DNA of 21,913 nucleotides from DASYQV01 sp036005125 (GCA_036005125.1 DASYQV010000215.1:1-21913); one strand, 5' to 3'; counted from the stretch's first letter, positions 7,120-14,453 are shown. Numbers and translations: made by a program. The notes: generated from the sequence alone by a model not told the origin.

Positions 7120-7168
7120 GCCAGTCGCGGGCTCCGCTGGGTCATCACGGGCGGAGCCCGTGACTGGC
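7120..7168. repeat. Long imperfect hairpin at the heptosyltransferase 3' end
   Basis: An 18-base arm at 7120-7137 (beginning GCCAGTCGCGGG) is complementary at 17 of 18 positions to 7151-7168, with a 13-nt loop. The inner arm overlaps the last codons of the heptosyltransferase gene, whose stop codon is at 7145-7147. There is no U-tract. It may act in termination, RNA processing or differential expression within the LPS cluster. Confidence 0.6.
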
Positions 7169-8224
7169 TCTCATCGCTCGCTCCGCCGCCTCGATCACAC
7201 GTTCAGCCGTGATCCTCGTCAGGCAGCGGAAGTCGCCGGGTTCGCACCTTCGCTGGTGGCAGGGCCGGCAGGGAAGCGATCCGGCGTCCACCGCTTCGGC
7301 GAAGAGCCGGGGATCTCGCCACGGCATCGAGCGCTCGGGCAACGTCGGACCAAGCAAGGCCACGATGGGTGTCTCTGTCGTCCCGGCAACGTGCAGCGGC
7401 CCGCTGTCGCCCCCAATGTACACCGCCGCGCGCGCAACCAGCGCACGCAGTTCCGGCAGATCGAATTCGGGGCTTTCCGGCACCTGATCGGCGGCCGGCC
7501 CGAGCCGCGCTCGCGCGGCGGCGGCAATCTGGAGCGCGGCATCGGCATCCGAGGGTCCAGACGTCAGCAGGATGCGGCGGTTCGGATCCGCCTGCGCGAG
7601 CCTCACGACCAGCTCGACGAAGGCGTCCGCTGGCCACCGCCGGAACGGGTTCCCCGCGCTCACGTGAATCACGACGAGGTCGTGTGTGGCCGTGATGCCG
7701 AGCTCGCGCATCCGGCCGACGACGTTGAGCGCGACGTCCGGTTCCTCCACCATTTCCACCGCGTCCCGGGCCGGGTCGCACGCGCCGATGCCGAGCGGCG
7801 ACAACAGGTCCCACTGGTTGGCCACGGAATGTCTCGGCCTCAGATCCGCGGCGCGCGGCACGACGTGGCTGTACATCCACGTCCGTGCTTTGATCGTGTA
7901 CCCGATGCGCATGGGCGCGCCGGTCGCCCAGGTGAGCCAGGCGCTCCGTGGACCGCCGTGGAGGTCGATCGCGACGTCGAACCGCGCCGTGCGGAGCCGG
8001 CGCGCCATGGCGAGATCGTCGCGCCAGCGCCCGAGGCCGGATCGTTTCGGAACGACGATGACCTCATCGAGGTGCGGGTTGCGGCGCACGATCGGGGCCG
8101 CTGCCGGTTCAACCAGATAGGCGAGGTGAGCGCGGGGGAATTGCCGCCGGAGCGCCCGCACGAGCGGCGTCGTGAACACGACGTCGCCGATGAGCCGCAG
8201 GCGGACGAGAAGGATTTTCTTCAA
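7145..8224 (-). CDS. Glycosyltransferase family 9, ADP-heptose:LPS heptosyltransferase
   Basis: The protein of 359 residues has the GT9 N-terminus MKKILLVRLRLIGDVVFTTPLVRALRRQFP, the RFDVAIDLHGGPRSAWL segment, and the C-terminal nucleotide-sugar region VYIGGDSGPLHVAG with ALLGPT. Near the end it has the Cys-rich motif LPCRPCHQRRC seen in many WaaC/WaaF/WaaQ-type enzymes. It would add L-glycero-D-manno-heptose from ADP-heptose to the growing LPS core on the cytoplasmic side of the inner membrane. The start codon is TTG (8222-8224), chosen because it gives exactly the family N-terminus; no ATG lies near and the ribosome site is weak. Whether it is heptosyltransferase I, II or III cannot be decided. 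It follows the Trm112-like gene and precedes the O-antigen ligase gene. Confidence 0.92.
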   Translation of the reverse strand: MKKILLVRLRLIGDVVFTTPLVRALRRQFPRAHLAYLVEPAAAPIVRRNPHLDEVIVVPKRSGLGRWRDDLAMARRLRTARFDVAIDLHGGPRSAWLTWATGAPMRIGYTIKARTWMYSHVVPRAADLRPRHSVANQWDLLSPLGIGACDPARDAVEMVEEPDVALNVVGRMRELGITATHDLVVIHVSAGNPFRRWPADAFVELVVRLAQADPNRRILLTSGPSDADAALQIAAAARARLGPAADQVPESPEFDLPELRALVARAAVYIGGDSGPLHVAGTTETPIVALLGPTLPERSMPWRDPRLFAEAVDAGSLPCRPCHQRRCEPGDFRCLTRITAERVIEAAERAMRASHGLRP

Positions 8225-8252
8225 CAGGACTGCGCGCGTCTTTCAAGAGGAA

Positions 8253-8280
8253 TGGCGCGCGGGTCTTCAACCCGCGGCCA
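8253..8280. repeat. GC-rich palindrome between Trm112-like and heptosyltransferase genes
   Basis: CGCGGGT (8258-8264) pairs with ACCCGCG (8270-8276) around the loop CTTCA. TGGC and GCCA flanks (8253-8256 and 8277-8280) extend the stem past a one-base bulge. The core is the same CGGGTCTT word as in the elements at 16458-16606 and 19329-19352, but the GTAG foot is missing. Confidence 0.55.
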
Positions 8281-8289
8281 GAAATGACG

Positions 8290-8466
8290 TTACGCTGTCG
8301 GTTCGATTGTCGCCTCCTCGATCAGCATCACGGGGATGTCGTCCTTGATGGGGTATACCCGATGGCATTGGTCACACTTGAGGGCCGTGCCGTTCTTGAC
8401 GAGTTTCACGGGCGTCTTGCAGTTGGGACACGCCAAAATCTCGAGAAGTTCTGCATCGACCGGCAT
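8290..8466 (-). CDS. Trm112-like zinc-ribbon protein
   Basis: This is a 58-residue protein of the Trm112/YcaR family. It begins MPVDAELLEILACPNCKTPVKL and has two CxxC knuckles (C13, C16 and C31, C34) followed by YPIKDDIPVMLIEEA, which is the family signature. Eukaryotic and archaeal Trm112 proteins are obligate activators of several methyltransferases. The bacterial partner is less clear, but the genes often sit in lipid A or LPS clusters, as here. I prefer the ATG at 8466 because GGAGAG precedes it by four bases; an in-frame GTG at 8478 would overlap that ribosome site. An extended -10 promoter lies just upstream (8491-8499). It heads the minus-strand LPS cluster and is divergent from the TPR gene. 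Confidence 0.9.
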   Translation of the reverse strand: MPVDAELLEILACPNCKTPVKLVKNGTALKCDQCHRVYPIKDDIPVMLIEEATIEPTA

Positions 8467-8490
8467 AATGCTCTCCACTTGAACTCACGA

Positions 8491-8499
8491 ACTATAGCA
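8491..8499 (-). promoter_or_regulatory. Extended -10 promoter for the LPS cluster
   Basis: On the minus strand this reads TGC followed by TATAGT, an extended -10 element that matches five of six consensus bases. It predicts a start near 8484 and a leader of about 18 nt carrying the GGAGAG ribosome site of the Trm112-like gene. No clear -35 box is visible, as is usual for extended -10 promoters. Confidence 0.45.
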
Positions 8500-8507
8500 T
8501 CTTGAAC

Positions 8508-8513
8508 TAGAAT
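8508..8513 (+). promoter_or_regulatory. -10 box placed for leaderless transcription of the TPR gene
   Basis: TAGAAT matches five of six -10 consensus bases and ends six bases before the ATG at 8520. Initiation at the normal distance would fall on or next to the start codon. No ribosome binding site precedes this ATG, which fits a leaderless mRNA. No good -35 box is seen. Confidence 0.35.
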
Positions 8514-8519
8514 TCACGC

Positions 8520-10472
8520 ATGCTGCCGCGCGCCCGGTACTGTCTCGTCCTTGCCGTGTTGCTCGTGCCGTTCGTGGCGGCGTCCGCCGCTACGAGCGCA
8601 TCCGCTCAGCAGCAACCCGGCGTCAATCCGTACTACGAGTTTCTGACCGCGCGTCGCCTCCTCGGAGAAGGCGACGCCAAGGGCGCGCTGGCCGCGCTCG
8701 AGCGGGCGCTGGCCGCCGACCCCGGGTCCGCGGAGATTCGCGCCGAGATGGCATCGTATTACCTCCGGCAGGACCGCCTCGAGGACGCCGAGAAGGCAGC
8801 GCGCGAGGCGCTCGCGCGCAACGGCGACAGCATCGAGGCGCATCGCGTGCTCGGCCTGCTGTTTGCCGCCTACGCCGACAACGCGCGCGGCCCGGACCTC
8901 GCCAAGGTGCCAGGGTACCTGAAAGAGGCGATCGAGCACCTGGAGAAGGTGGTGCCGACCGCTGCGGGAGCCACGGACCTCAGCGCGCAGTACAACCTCG
9001 GACGTCTTTATCTTCGTAATGGCGACTCCGAAAAAGCCGTAGACGCGCTCAGGCGCGTCGTCGATCAGAATCCGTCGTGGTCGCAGGCCCGCCTCGCGCT
9101 CGCGCAGGCGCTGAGCGATGCGAATCAGAGCGAGGCCGCCATCGAGACGCTGAAGCCGGCTGCCGAAGAGGAGCCACGGCTCAATGCCACATTGGGGCAG
9201 TTCTACGAGCGGGCCGGCCGGTATGCGGAGGCGGCCGAGGCCTACACCAAAGCCCTTGCGGCGGCGCCGACGAGCCGCGATCTGAAGCTCCGCCTCGCCT
9301 CCGTGCTCCTCTCGGCTCCAGGTCGCGAGAACGCCGCCAAGGCCGTCGAGATCCTCTCGCCGCTCGTGCAGCAGAATCCGAAGGACGTCCGCGCCTTGTA
9401 TCTGCGATCGCAGGCGCACCGGCGCGCCGGTAATCTCGCGGCAGCGGAGAGCGACGGACGGGCCGCGATGGCGGCCGACCGCACGTCGGTCTCGGGCGCA
9501 TTCGCCCTCGCGCAGGTCCTGGCGCAGCAGCATCGGCATGCGGATGTGATCGCCCTGCTCGAACCGATCGTCGCGGCGCCCGGCCGCGGCGCCGAGATCG
9601 TCACGCTGCTCCAATATCTGAGCTTCGCCTACCAATCGATGGGGCAACATCAGAAGGCGATTGATGCGCTGGTGCGCGCGCAGACGCTCACGCCCGATGA
9701 GCCGACCGTCGATCTCTATCTCATTCAGGCCTATCTCGGCGCGAAGAAGTACGCGGACGCTGCGGCGCTTGCGGCCGAGGCGCAGAAGAAGTATCCGAAC
9801 CAGCAGCGCATCACGCGCCTGCACGCACGCGCATTATTCAAGACCGGCGCGGCCTCGCGCGCCCTCGCGCTCCTTGAAGCAAACGTGAAGGCGAACCCCG
9901 ATGACAGCGGCGCGTATCTCGCGCTTGCCGACATGTACGCAGATGCCGGACGCGTCGACGACGCCGTCAAGCTGCTCGACCGCGCGAGCGAGCGCATTCC
10001 GAAAGACGCGTCGCTGCCGTTCCAGCAGGGTTCGATCCTCGAAAAGGCGGCTCGGTTCGCGGACGCCGAGCGGGCATTCCAGCGCGCGCTGGAGCTGGAG
10101 CCGGACAACGCCGACGCGTTGAACTATCTCGGCTACATGCTGGCCGACCGCGGGCAGCGGCTCGACGATGCCGTCCGTTTCGTCACGCGGGCGCTGGAGC
10201 TCGATCCCAACAATCCCTCGTATCTCGACAGTCTCGGGTGGGCGCAGTTCAAACGTGGGGATCTCGCGCCGGCGGAGCAGAATCTGACACGCGCCGCCGC
10301 GGCGCTGCCTCGCAACTCGGTCATCCAGGATCATCTCGGCGACCTGCTCGCCCGCCTCGGTCGCACGAAGGACGCCGCATCCGCATGGACACGCGCGCTC
10401 GAAGGCGACGGCGACGACCTCAAGCGCGCGAACGTCGAGAAGAAGATTCGCGACATTCAGAAGCGGCGGTGA
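8520..10472 (+). CDS. Secreted tetratricopeptide-repeat protein
   Basis: A Sec-type signal peptide (residues 1-30, hydrophobic core LVLAVLLVPFVAASAA, then ASAQ) is followed by about 600 residues of TPR helices. Clear units include ALAALERALAADPGSAEIRAEM, the YAEAAEAYTKALAAAPTS region, and a well-conserved set near the end: FQRALELEPDNADALNYLGYML, then VTRALELDPNNPSYLDSLGWAQ. TPR arrays are protein-binding scaffolds with no enzyme activity of their own. The export signal and the LolB-like lipoprotein gene downstream suggest a periplasmic or outer-membrane-associated role in envelope assembly. A TPR gene followed by lolB, ispE and prs is a gene order seen in other Gram-negatives. The ATG at 8520 directly starts the signal peptide. 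Confidence 0.85.
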   Translation: MLPRARYCLVLAVLLVPFVAASAATSASAQQQPGVNPYYEFLTARRLLGEGDAKGALAALERALAADPGSAEIRAEMASYYLRQDRLEDAEKAAREALARNGDSIEAHRVLGLLFAAYADNARGPDLAKVPGYLKEAIEHLEKVVPTAAGATDLSAQYNLGRLYLRNGDSEKAVDALRRVVDQNPSWSQARLALAQALSDANQSEAAIETLKPAAEEEPRLNATLGQFYERAGRYAEAAEAYTKALAAAPTSRDLKLRLASVLLSAPGRENAAKAVEILSPLVQQNPKDVRALYLRSQAHRRAGNLAAAESDGRAAMAADRTSVSGAFALAQVLAQQHRHADVIALLEPIVAAPGRGAEIVTLLQYLSFAYQSMGQHQKAIDALVRAQTLTPDEPTVDLYLIQAYLGAKKYADAAALAAEAQKKYPNQQRITRLHARALFKTGAASRALALLEANVKANPDDSGAYLALADMYADAGRVDDAVKLLDRASERIPKDASLPFQQGSILEKAARFADAERAFQRALELEPDNADALNYLGYMLADRGQRLDDAVRFVTRALELDPNNPSYLDSLGWAQFKRGDLAPAEQNLTRAAAALPRNSVIQDHLGDLLARLGRTKDAASAWTRALEGDGDDLKRANVEKKIRDIQKRR

Positions 10473-10641
10473 TGTCGAGGGTTCGAGACCGATTTTATTG
10501 AATCTCCTCCCACGAATCCGCATCGACGCCGGGACGCGGAGGTCCACCGGACAACCGTCCGGCAATCATGCTGTCATCGAGCCTTGTCTAAGAATCCCCG
10601 CGCCTCTGCGATTCCGTGACAGTTGAAACATGAGAGTCTGA
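10473..10641. other. Spacer with a small perfect hairpin
   Basis: This 169-bp gap between the TPR and LolB-like genes contains CCGGAC (10547-10552), loop AACC and GTCCGG (10557-10562), a perfect 6-bp stem with no U-tract after it. A promoter for the downstream lipoprotein gene could lie here, but I cannot name convincing -35 and -10 boxes. Confidence 0.35.
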
Positions 10642-11460
10642 GTGAATCGCTCGAACTGCACCTCTCGAACGCTCAGTGTCGCGGCCATCACGATCGCTTC
10701 GTCCCTCGCACTGAGCGCCTGTGCCGCGCGACGCCTCAACCTGCCGACCGATCCCGGCGTGCCATTCCCCGATGCGGCGGCGGTGTACGCTCAGCTCTCC
10801 GCCGCGTGTAGCACCGCGAACACGCTCACCGCGGAGCTTGGCCTGTCCGGCCACGCCGGACGGCAGAAGCTTCGCGGCCGCGCGCTCGCGGGCTTCGCAC
10901 GGCCCGACGCGATGCGGCTCGAAGGCGTGGCACCTTTTGGCGCGCCGGCGTTCATCCTGGCTTCGCGCGGACGTACGGCGGTCCTTCTGCTGCCGCGTGA
11001 TGACCGGGTGCTGCGCGGCGCGCAGGCGGAAGAGATTCTCGGGGCTCTCACCGGCGTCGCGCTTGCGCCCGCCGATCTCCTCGCCATTCTGACCGGATGT
11101 GTTGTTCCCGCGCCGAAGCCGCTCGAAGGACGACTGCACGGGGACACGTGGGCGTCCATTCCGCTCCAGGGCGGCGCGACCGTCTACCTGCAGCGCGTGG
11201 GCGGCATGTGGCAGGTCCGCGCCGCCCGGCGCGCCGGCTGGGAGATCGAGTACGACCGGTGGAGCGGAGGCTTCCCGCGTCTGGTGCGCTTCCGGTCGGC
11301 CGGCGCGCCGAACATCACGGTGGATCTGACCGCCGATATCAACCAGCTCGAGACGAACGTGAAGCTGGATCCCAAGGCGTTCACCGTTGACGTTCCGTCC
11401 GGTGCATCGCCGATCTCGCTCGACGAGTTGCGTGAAACCGGCCCGCTTCGAGGATCGTGA
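10642..11460 (+). CDS. Outer-membrane lipoprotein, LolB-like
   Basis: This 272-residue protein has a lipoprotein signal: a hydrophobic N-terminal stretch ending in the lipobox LSAC with the acylated Cys at residue 27. The next residues are Ala-Ala, with no Asp at +2, so by the Escherichia Lol rule it would go to the outer membrane. The rest is a predominantly beta fold: FARPDAMRLEGVAPFGAPAFILASRGRTAVLLLPRDDRVLRG resembles the LolB/DUF4292 half-barrel, and WEIEYDRWSGGFPRLVRFRSAGAPNITVDL looks like its closing strands. LolB accepts lipoproteins from LolA and inserts them into the outer membrane. The position next to ispE and prs also matches lolB in Proteobacteria. Sequence similarity is weak, so the assignment is tentative. 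The GTG start is supported by GAGAG upstream; its end overlaps ispE by four bases. Confidence 0.65.
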   Translation: MNRSNCTSRTLSVAAITIASSLALSACAARRLNLPTDPGVPFPDAAAVYAQLSAACSTANTLTAELGLSGHAGRQKLRGRALAGFARPDAMRLEGVAPFGAPAFILASRGRTAVLLLPRDDRVLRGAQAEEILGALTGVALAPADLLAILTGCVVPAPKPLEGRLHGDTWASIPLQGGATVYLQRVGGMWQVRAARRAGWEIEYDRWSGGFPRLVRFRSAGAPNITVDLTADINQLETNVKLDPKAFTVDVPSGASPISLDELRETGPLRGS

Positions 11461-12455
11461 AGACCGCTGCGCCGCCGCGGAGCCGGCCGTCTCCGGGCAA
11501 CGCTCCAACGACCGCCGTCGCGATTCGCGCGCACGCGAAGATCAATCTCGACCTGCGCGTGCTCGGCACGCGTCCCGATGGGTTTCACGAGCTCCGCACG
11601 GTGTTCCAATCGATCTCGCTGCACGATACGCTGACGTTTCTGCCGTCGGCGGGACCGTTCACCATCGAATGCCGCGCGTCGAGCTTCCCGCTCGATCGCA
11701 CGAATCTGATCTGGCAGGCGGCCGATGGGCTCTGGCGCTCGCTCCGACGCGCCGGTCCCGTTCGCGACGTGGTGGTTCGCGTGGACAAGCAGATTCCCAT
11801 GCAGGCGGGGCTGGGCGGCGGCAGCGCCAATGCCGCGGCCGCGCTGATGGGGCTCGCGCGCTTCTGGCGTGTTCACGTGCGCCCGGCGCAGCTCACCGAC
11901 GTTGCCGCGACACTTGGCGCCGACGTGCCGTTCTTCCTGTCGGGCGGTACGGCCCTTGGCCTCGGCAAGGGCGACGAAATCTATCCGTTGGTGGATCTCG
12001 CCCCCCACTGGATCGTCCTCGTCGTCCCCGGCTTCGGGGTCTCGACGGCCGACGCGTATAGTTTGTACGAGGCCGATCGCCAGCTCGACCGAACGTTGCG
12101 GCCGGAGCCGCAGCACGTCCCCGGCCCGTGGCCCTCGCGCGCGGCGCAGATGATCAACGATCTCGAGCCGCCGATCGCCCGGCGTCACCCCGAGATCGAC
12201 CAGATGAAGGTCGCGCTCCGCCGGGCGGGAGCGCTTGCGGCGGCGATGACCGGCAGCGGCTCCACGGTATTCGGACTGTTTCAGCGGCGACGTGACGCGG
12301 TCGCCGCGGTGGAGACCCTCTCCGGCTCAGGTTGGCGGGCTCTCGTGACCGAATCGCTGGGACGTGATGACTACGCCCGCGGGGCCCGCCCCAGGCCCGT
12401 TCGGACCCCGAGACCGCGAGCCCGGCGTCTTGCCCGCAAACGACGCATCGACTAG
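11457..12455 (+). CDS. ispE: 4-diphosphocytidyl-2-C-methyl-D-erythritol kinase
   Basis: IspE phosphorylates CDP-methylerythritol in the MEP pathway to isoprenoids. The GHMP-kinase hallmarks are present: AHAKINLDLRVLGTRPDGFHEL (residues 25-46, with the substrate Lys), the ATP loop PMQAGLGGGSANAAAA (114-129), LGADVPFFLSGG (153-164, with the catalytic Asp) and the C-terminal MTGSGSTVFGLF. At 332 residues it is longer than the usual 280-300, because of about 20 extra N-terminal residues and a very basic tail of about 25 residues after the kinase fold (RPRPVRTPRPRARRLARKRR). The GTG start overlaps the TGA of the lipoprotein gene (GTGA), implying translational coupling, and GAGG precedes it. The only MEP-pathway enzyme in the window. 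Confidence 0.96.
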   Translation: MKTAAPPRSRPSPGNAPTTAVAIRAHAKINLDLRVLGTRPDGFHELRTVFQSISLHDTLTFLPSAGPFTIECRASSFPLDRTNLIWQAADGLWRSLRRAGPVRDVVVRVDKQIPMQAGLGGGSANAAAALMGLARFWRVHVRPAQLTDVAATLGADVPFFLSGGTALGLGKGDEIYPLVDLAPHWIVLVVPGFGVSTADAYSLYEADRQLDRTLRPEPQHVPGPWPSRAAQMINDLEPPIARRHPEIDQMKVALRRAGALAAAMTGSGSTVFGLFQRRRDAVAAVETLSGSGWRALVTESLGRDDYARGARPRPVRTPRPRARRLARKRRID

Positions 12456-12458
12456 ACT
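12430..12458 (+). promoter_or_regulatory. Candidate promoter for tRNA-Gln and prs
   Basis: TTGCCC (12430-12435) and TAGACT (12453-12458) are separated by exactly 17 bases; each matches four of six sigma-70 consensus bases. The pair overlaps the last codons of ispE and would start transcription near 12465, about 58 nt before the tRNA. A separate promoter would let the tRNA and prs be expressed independently of the upstream lipoprotein and ispE genes. Confidence 0.35.
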
Positions 12459-12522
12459 AAGCGTTTGCACCACCGTAGCAGGACCACTCCGTGAGGGTAC
12501 CTCAACGTCGCGGCCCTCGTGG

Positions 12523-12597
12523 TGGGGCGTGGCCAAGCGGTAAGGCGCGGGACTTTGGATCCCGTATTCGAAGGTTCGAATCCTTCCGCCCCAACCA
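12523..12597 (+). tRNA. tRNA-Gln (anticodon TTG)
   Basis: A full cloverleaf folds here. The acceptor TGGGGCG pairs with CGCCCCA and is followed by discriminator A and an encoded CCA. The D stem is GCC/GGC. The anticodon stem CGGGA/TCCCG holds the loop CTTTGGA with anticodon TTG (12555-12557). The T arm is GAAGG-TTCGAAT-CCTTC. The TTG anticodon reads CAA, and by wobble CAG, so it is glutamine. A tRNA-Gln gene directly before prs is a recurring arrangement. Confidence 0.95.
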
Positions 12598-12645
12598 TCT
12601 CTGGTGCCGTGATGGTGGGAAAAGCAAGCGCGTTCAAGGACCGTC

Positions 12646-13626
12646 GTGAAACGACCTCTCATCGGTGACGGACTCATCCCGACGGGATTTGGCGAGCTGA
12701 AGATTTTCTCCGGCAGCGCCCACCCGAATCTCACCAAGGAAATTGCCGACTTTCTCGGCGTTCCGGTCGGCCAGGCACGACTCCGCCGCTTTCCCGACAG
12801 CGAGGTGTCGTTCCAGATCGACGAGAACATCCGGGGCGCCGACGTCTTCATCATTCAGCCGACGTCGATGCCGGTCGACCAGCACCTGATGGAACTCTTC
12901 GTCATGATCGACGCGTTCCGCCGGTCGTCGGCGGCGCGCATCACGGCGGTGATTCCGTATTACGGCTACGCGCGGCAGGACCGGAAGGACAAGCCACGGG
13001 TGCCGATCTCGGCCAAGCTCGTGGCGAACCTGCTCAGCACGGCGGGCACGAACCGCGTGTTGACCATGGATCTGCACAAGGCGCAGATTCAGGGGTTCTT
13101 CGACATTCCGGTGGACCATCTCTTCGCGGCGCCGGTGATCATCGAGTATCTCTCCCGGCTGCATTACCCGAAGCTGACGATCGTGTCGCCGGACGCGGGC
13201 GGCGCCGAGCGCGCCCGGGCGTACGCCAAGCGTCTCGATGCGGAGCTCGCCGTCGTCGACAAACGCCGTACGGAAGACGGCACGGCCGAGGTCATGAACG
13301 TCATCGGTGATGTGGAGGGGCGTACGTGCATCCTTCAGGACGACATCATCGACACCGCTGGAACGATTCAGAAGGCGGCGTCCGCGCTCGCGGCGGCCGG
13401 CGCGGCGCGCGTGCTCGCGTGCGCGGTGCACGGGGTGTTGTCGGGCCCGGCGATCGAGCGGATCGAGAGCGCACCGGTCGACCAGCTGATCGTGACCAAT
13501 ACCGTCCCGCTGCGCCCCGAGGCGCAGCCGTGCAAGAAGATCGTCGTGCTCTCGGTCGCGCGGCTCCTCGGCCAGGCCATTCGGAGCATTCACGAGGAAA
13601 CGTCGGTGTCGTCGCTGTTTGTCTGA
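12646..13626 (+). CDS. prs: Ribose-phosphate pyrophosphokinase (PRPP synthetase)
   Basis: Prs transfers pyrophosphate from ATP to ribose-5-phosphate, making PRPP for purine, pyrimidine, histidine, tryptophan and NAD synthesis. Conserved segments are LKIFSGSAHPNLTKEIADFLG, RRFPDSEVSFQIDENIRGADVFIIQPT, YYGYARQDRKDKPRVPISAKL (residues 105-125), TMDLHKAQIQGFFDIPVDHL with the catalytic His144, VVDKRR, and the PRPP-binding loop DDIIDTAGTI (232-241). Its 326 residues fit class I enzymes. Translation starts at GTG 12646, five bases after AAGGA, and the N-terminus fits the family with about ten extra residues. It is likely transcribed with the upstream tRNA-Gln and the downstream rplY (25 bp away). 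Confidence 0.97.
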   Translation: MKRPLIGDGLIPTGFGELKIFSGSAHPNLTKEIADFLGVPVGQARLRRFPDSEVSFQIDENIRGADVFIIQPTSMPVDQHLMELFVMIDAFRRSSAARITAVIPYYGYARQDRKDKPRVPISAKLVANLLSTAGTNRVLTMDLHKAQIQGFFDIPVDHLFAAPVIIEYLSRLHYPKLTIVSPDAGGAERARAYAKRLDAELAVVDKRRTEDGTAEVMNVIGDVEGRTCILQDDIIDTAGTIQKAASALAAAGAARVLACAVHGVLSGPAIERIESAPVDQLIVTNTVPLRPEAQPCKKIVVLSVARLLGQAIRSIHEETSVSSLFV

Positions 13627-13650
13627 CGCGACAGAACGACAGGACATCAC

Positions 13651-14352
13651 ATGGAAGCGACATTGGAAGTAGTCACCCGCGACGGCAGGGGGAAGAACGA
13701 GGCCAATCGACTGCGCGCCTCGGGAAAGATCCCCGGTGTCGTGTACGGCGCGCGGAAGGATGGGCAGACACCGCGGGCGGTGTCGGTGGCGGTCGACCCG
13801 AAAGCGCTCCTGCGAATCCTGCATTCCGACTCGGGCGCGAACACGCTCATCAACCTGAAGGTCGACGGCAGCGAGTCGCGCGTGATGATCAAGGAGTACC
13901 AGCTGGACCCGGTCAGCCATGCGCTGCTGCACGCGGATTTCTATCAGCTCGCCATGGACAAGGCGATCACCGTCACGGTGCCGATCCAGGTGAAGGGTGA
14001 GGCGCGTGGCGTGAAGCTGCAGGGCGGCATCGTCGACTTCGTGAGCCGGCAGATCGAGATCGAGACGCTGCCGACCGACATTCCGGAGCACATCGAGGTG
14101 GACGTGACCGAGCTGATGCTCGGGCAGTCGATTCGCGTACGCGACCTTCCGGAGAACCCGAAGTGGAAGACGGTCACCGAGGGCGACACGATGATCGTCC
14201 ACGTCGTCGCGCTGCGCGTCGAGGAGCCCGCGGCGGCCACGACCGAAGTGGCGGCGCCGGCGGCAGGCGCGGCGGCCGAGCCCGAAGTCATCAAGAAGGG
14301 CAAGACGGAGGAAAAAGAGGAAGAGGACAAGGGGAAGAAAGAAAAGAAATAA
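13651..14352 (+). CDS. rplY: 50S ribosomal protein L25, long (Ctc) form
   Basis: L25 binds 5S rRNA in the large subunit. The N-terminal 5S-binding domain spans about residues 1-90 (EVVTRDGRGKNEANRLRASGKIPGVVYGA, then VMIKEYQLDPVSHALLHADFYQL). It is followed by the second beta domain of the long TL5/Ctc form (VPIQVKGEARGVKLQGGIVDFVSRQIEIETLPTDIPEHIEVDVTEL). The last 45 or so residues are low-complexity: an Ala-rich stretch, then a Lys/Glu tail (KTEEKEEEDKGKKEKK), which is probably disordered. Ctc forms are stress-induced in Bacillus. AGGA lies upstream of the ATG. The prs-rplY-pth order is widely conserved. Confidence 0.96.
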   Translation: MEATLEVVTRDGRGKNEANRLRASGKIPGVVYGARKDGQTPRAVSVAVDPKALLRILHSDSGANTLINLKVDGSESRVMIKEYQLDPVSHALLHADFYQLAMDKAITVTVPIQVKGEARGVKLQGGIVDFVSRQIEIETLPTDIPEHIEVDVTELMLGQSIRVRDLPENPKWKTVTEGDTMIVHVVALRVEEPAAATTEVAAPAAGAAAEPEVIKKGKTEEKEEEDKGKKEKK

Positions 14353-14374
14353 CAATGGGCCCGCGATGGATCAC

Positions 14375-14448
14375 GGCTTGGGGCTCGGGTCTCGGGACTC
14401 GGGGCCTTTGAATCGGGTCTCAAGCCCCGAGCCTCAAGCCCCGAGCCC
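14375..14448. repeat. Inverted heptamer array C (CTCGGGN family)
   Basis: Forward units at 14375-14409 include GGCTCGG, GTCTCGG and GACTCGG in perfect 7-nt phase. After an 11-nt spacer, four reverse-complement units follow at 14421-14448 (CAAGCCC and CGAGCCT, then CAAGCCC and CGAGCCC). The array fills the rplY-pth gap and ends six bases before the GTG of pth, so it forms that gene's translation-initiation region. Confidence 0.75.
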
Positions 14449-14453
14449 GAATC

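Noticed and set aside
6102..8287. Long plus-strand frames of 353 and 375 residues opposite the LPS cluster
   Set aside because: They are shadows of the O-antigen ligase and heptosyltransferase genes, with low-complexity His/Arg/Gly-rich composition and no domain.
8514..9824. 436-residue minus-strand open frame opposite the TPR gene
   Set aside because: It has no recognisable domain. The plus-strand TPR repeats are unmistakable.
12327..12854. Minus-strand reading frames across the tRNA-Gln, including a 61-residue one at 12452-12637 with GAEGFEPSNTGSK
   Set aside because: This is the well-known spurious translation of the antisense strand of a tRNA gene. It also overlaps the ends of ispE and prs.
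12634..14355. 573-residue minus-strand open frame
   Set aside because: It is an antisense shadow of prs and rplY, both of which have full family motifs on the plus strand. Its composition is Arg/His/Asp-rich, as expected from antisense GC-rich codons.
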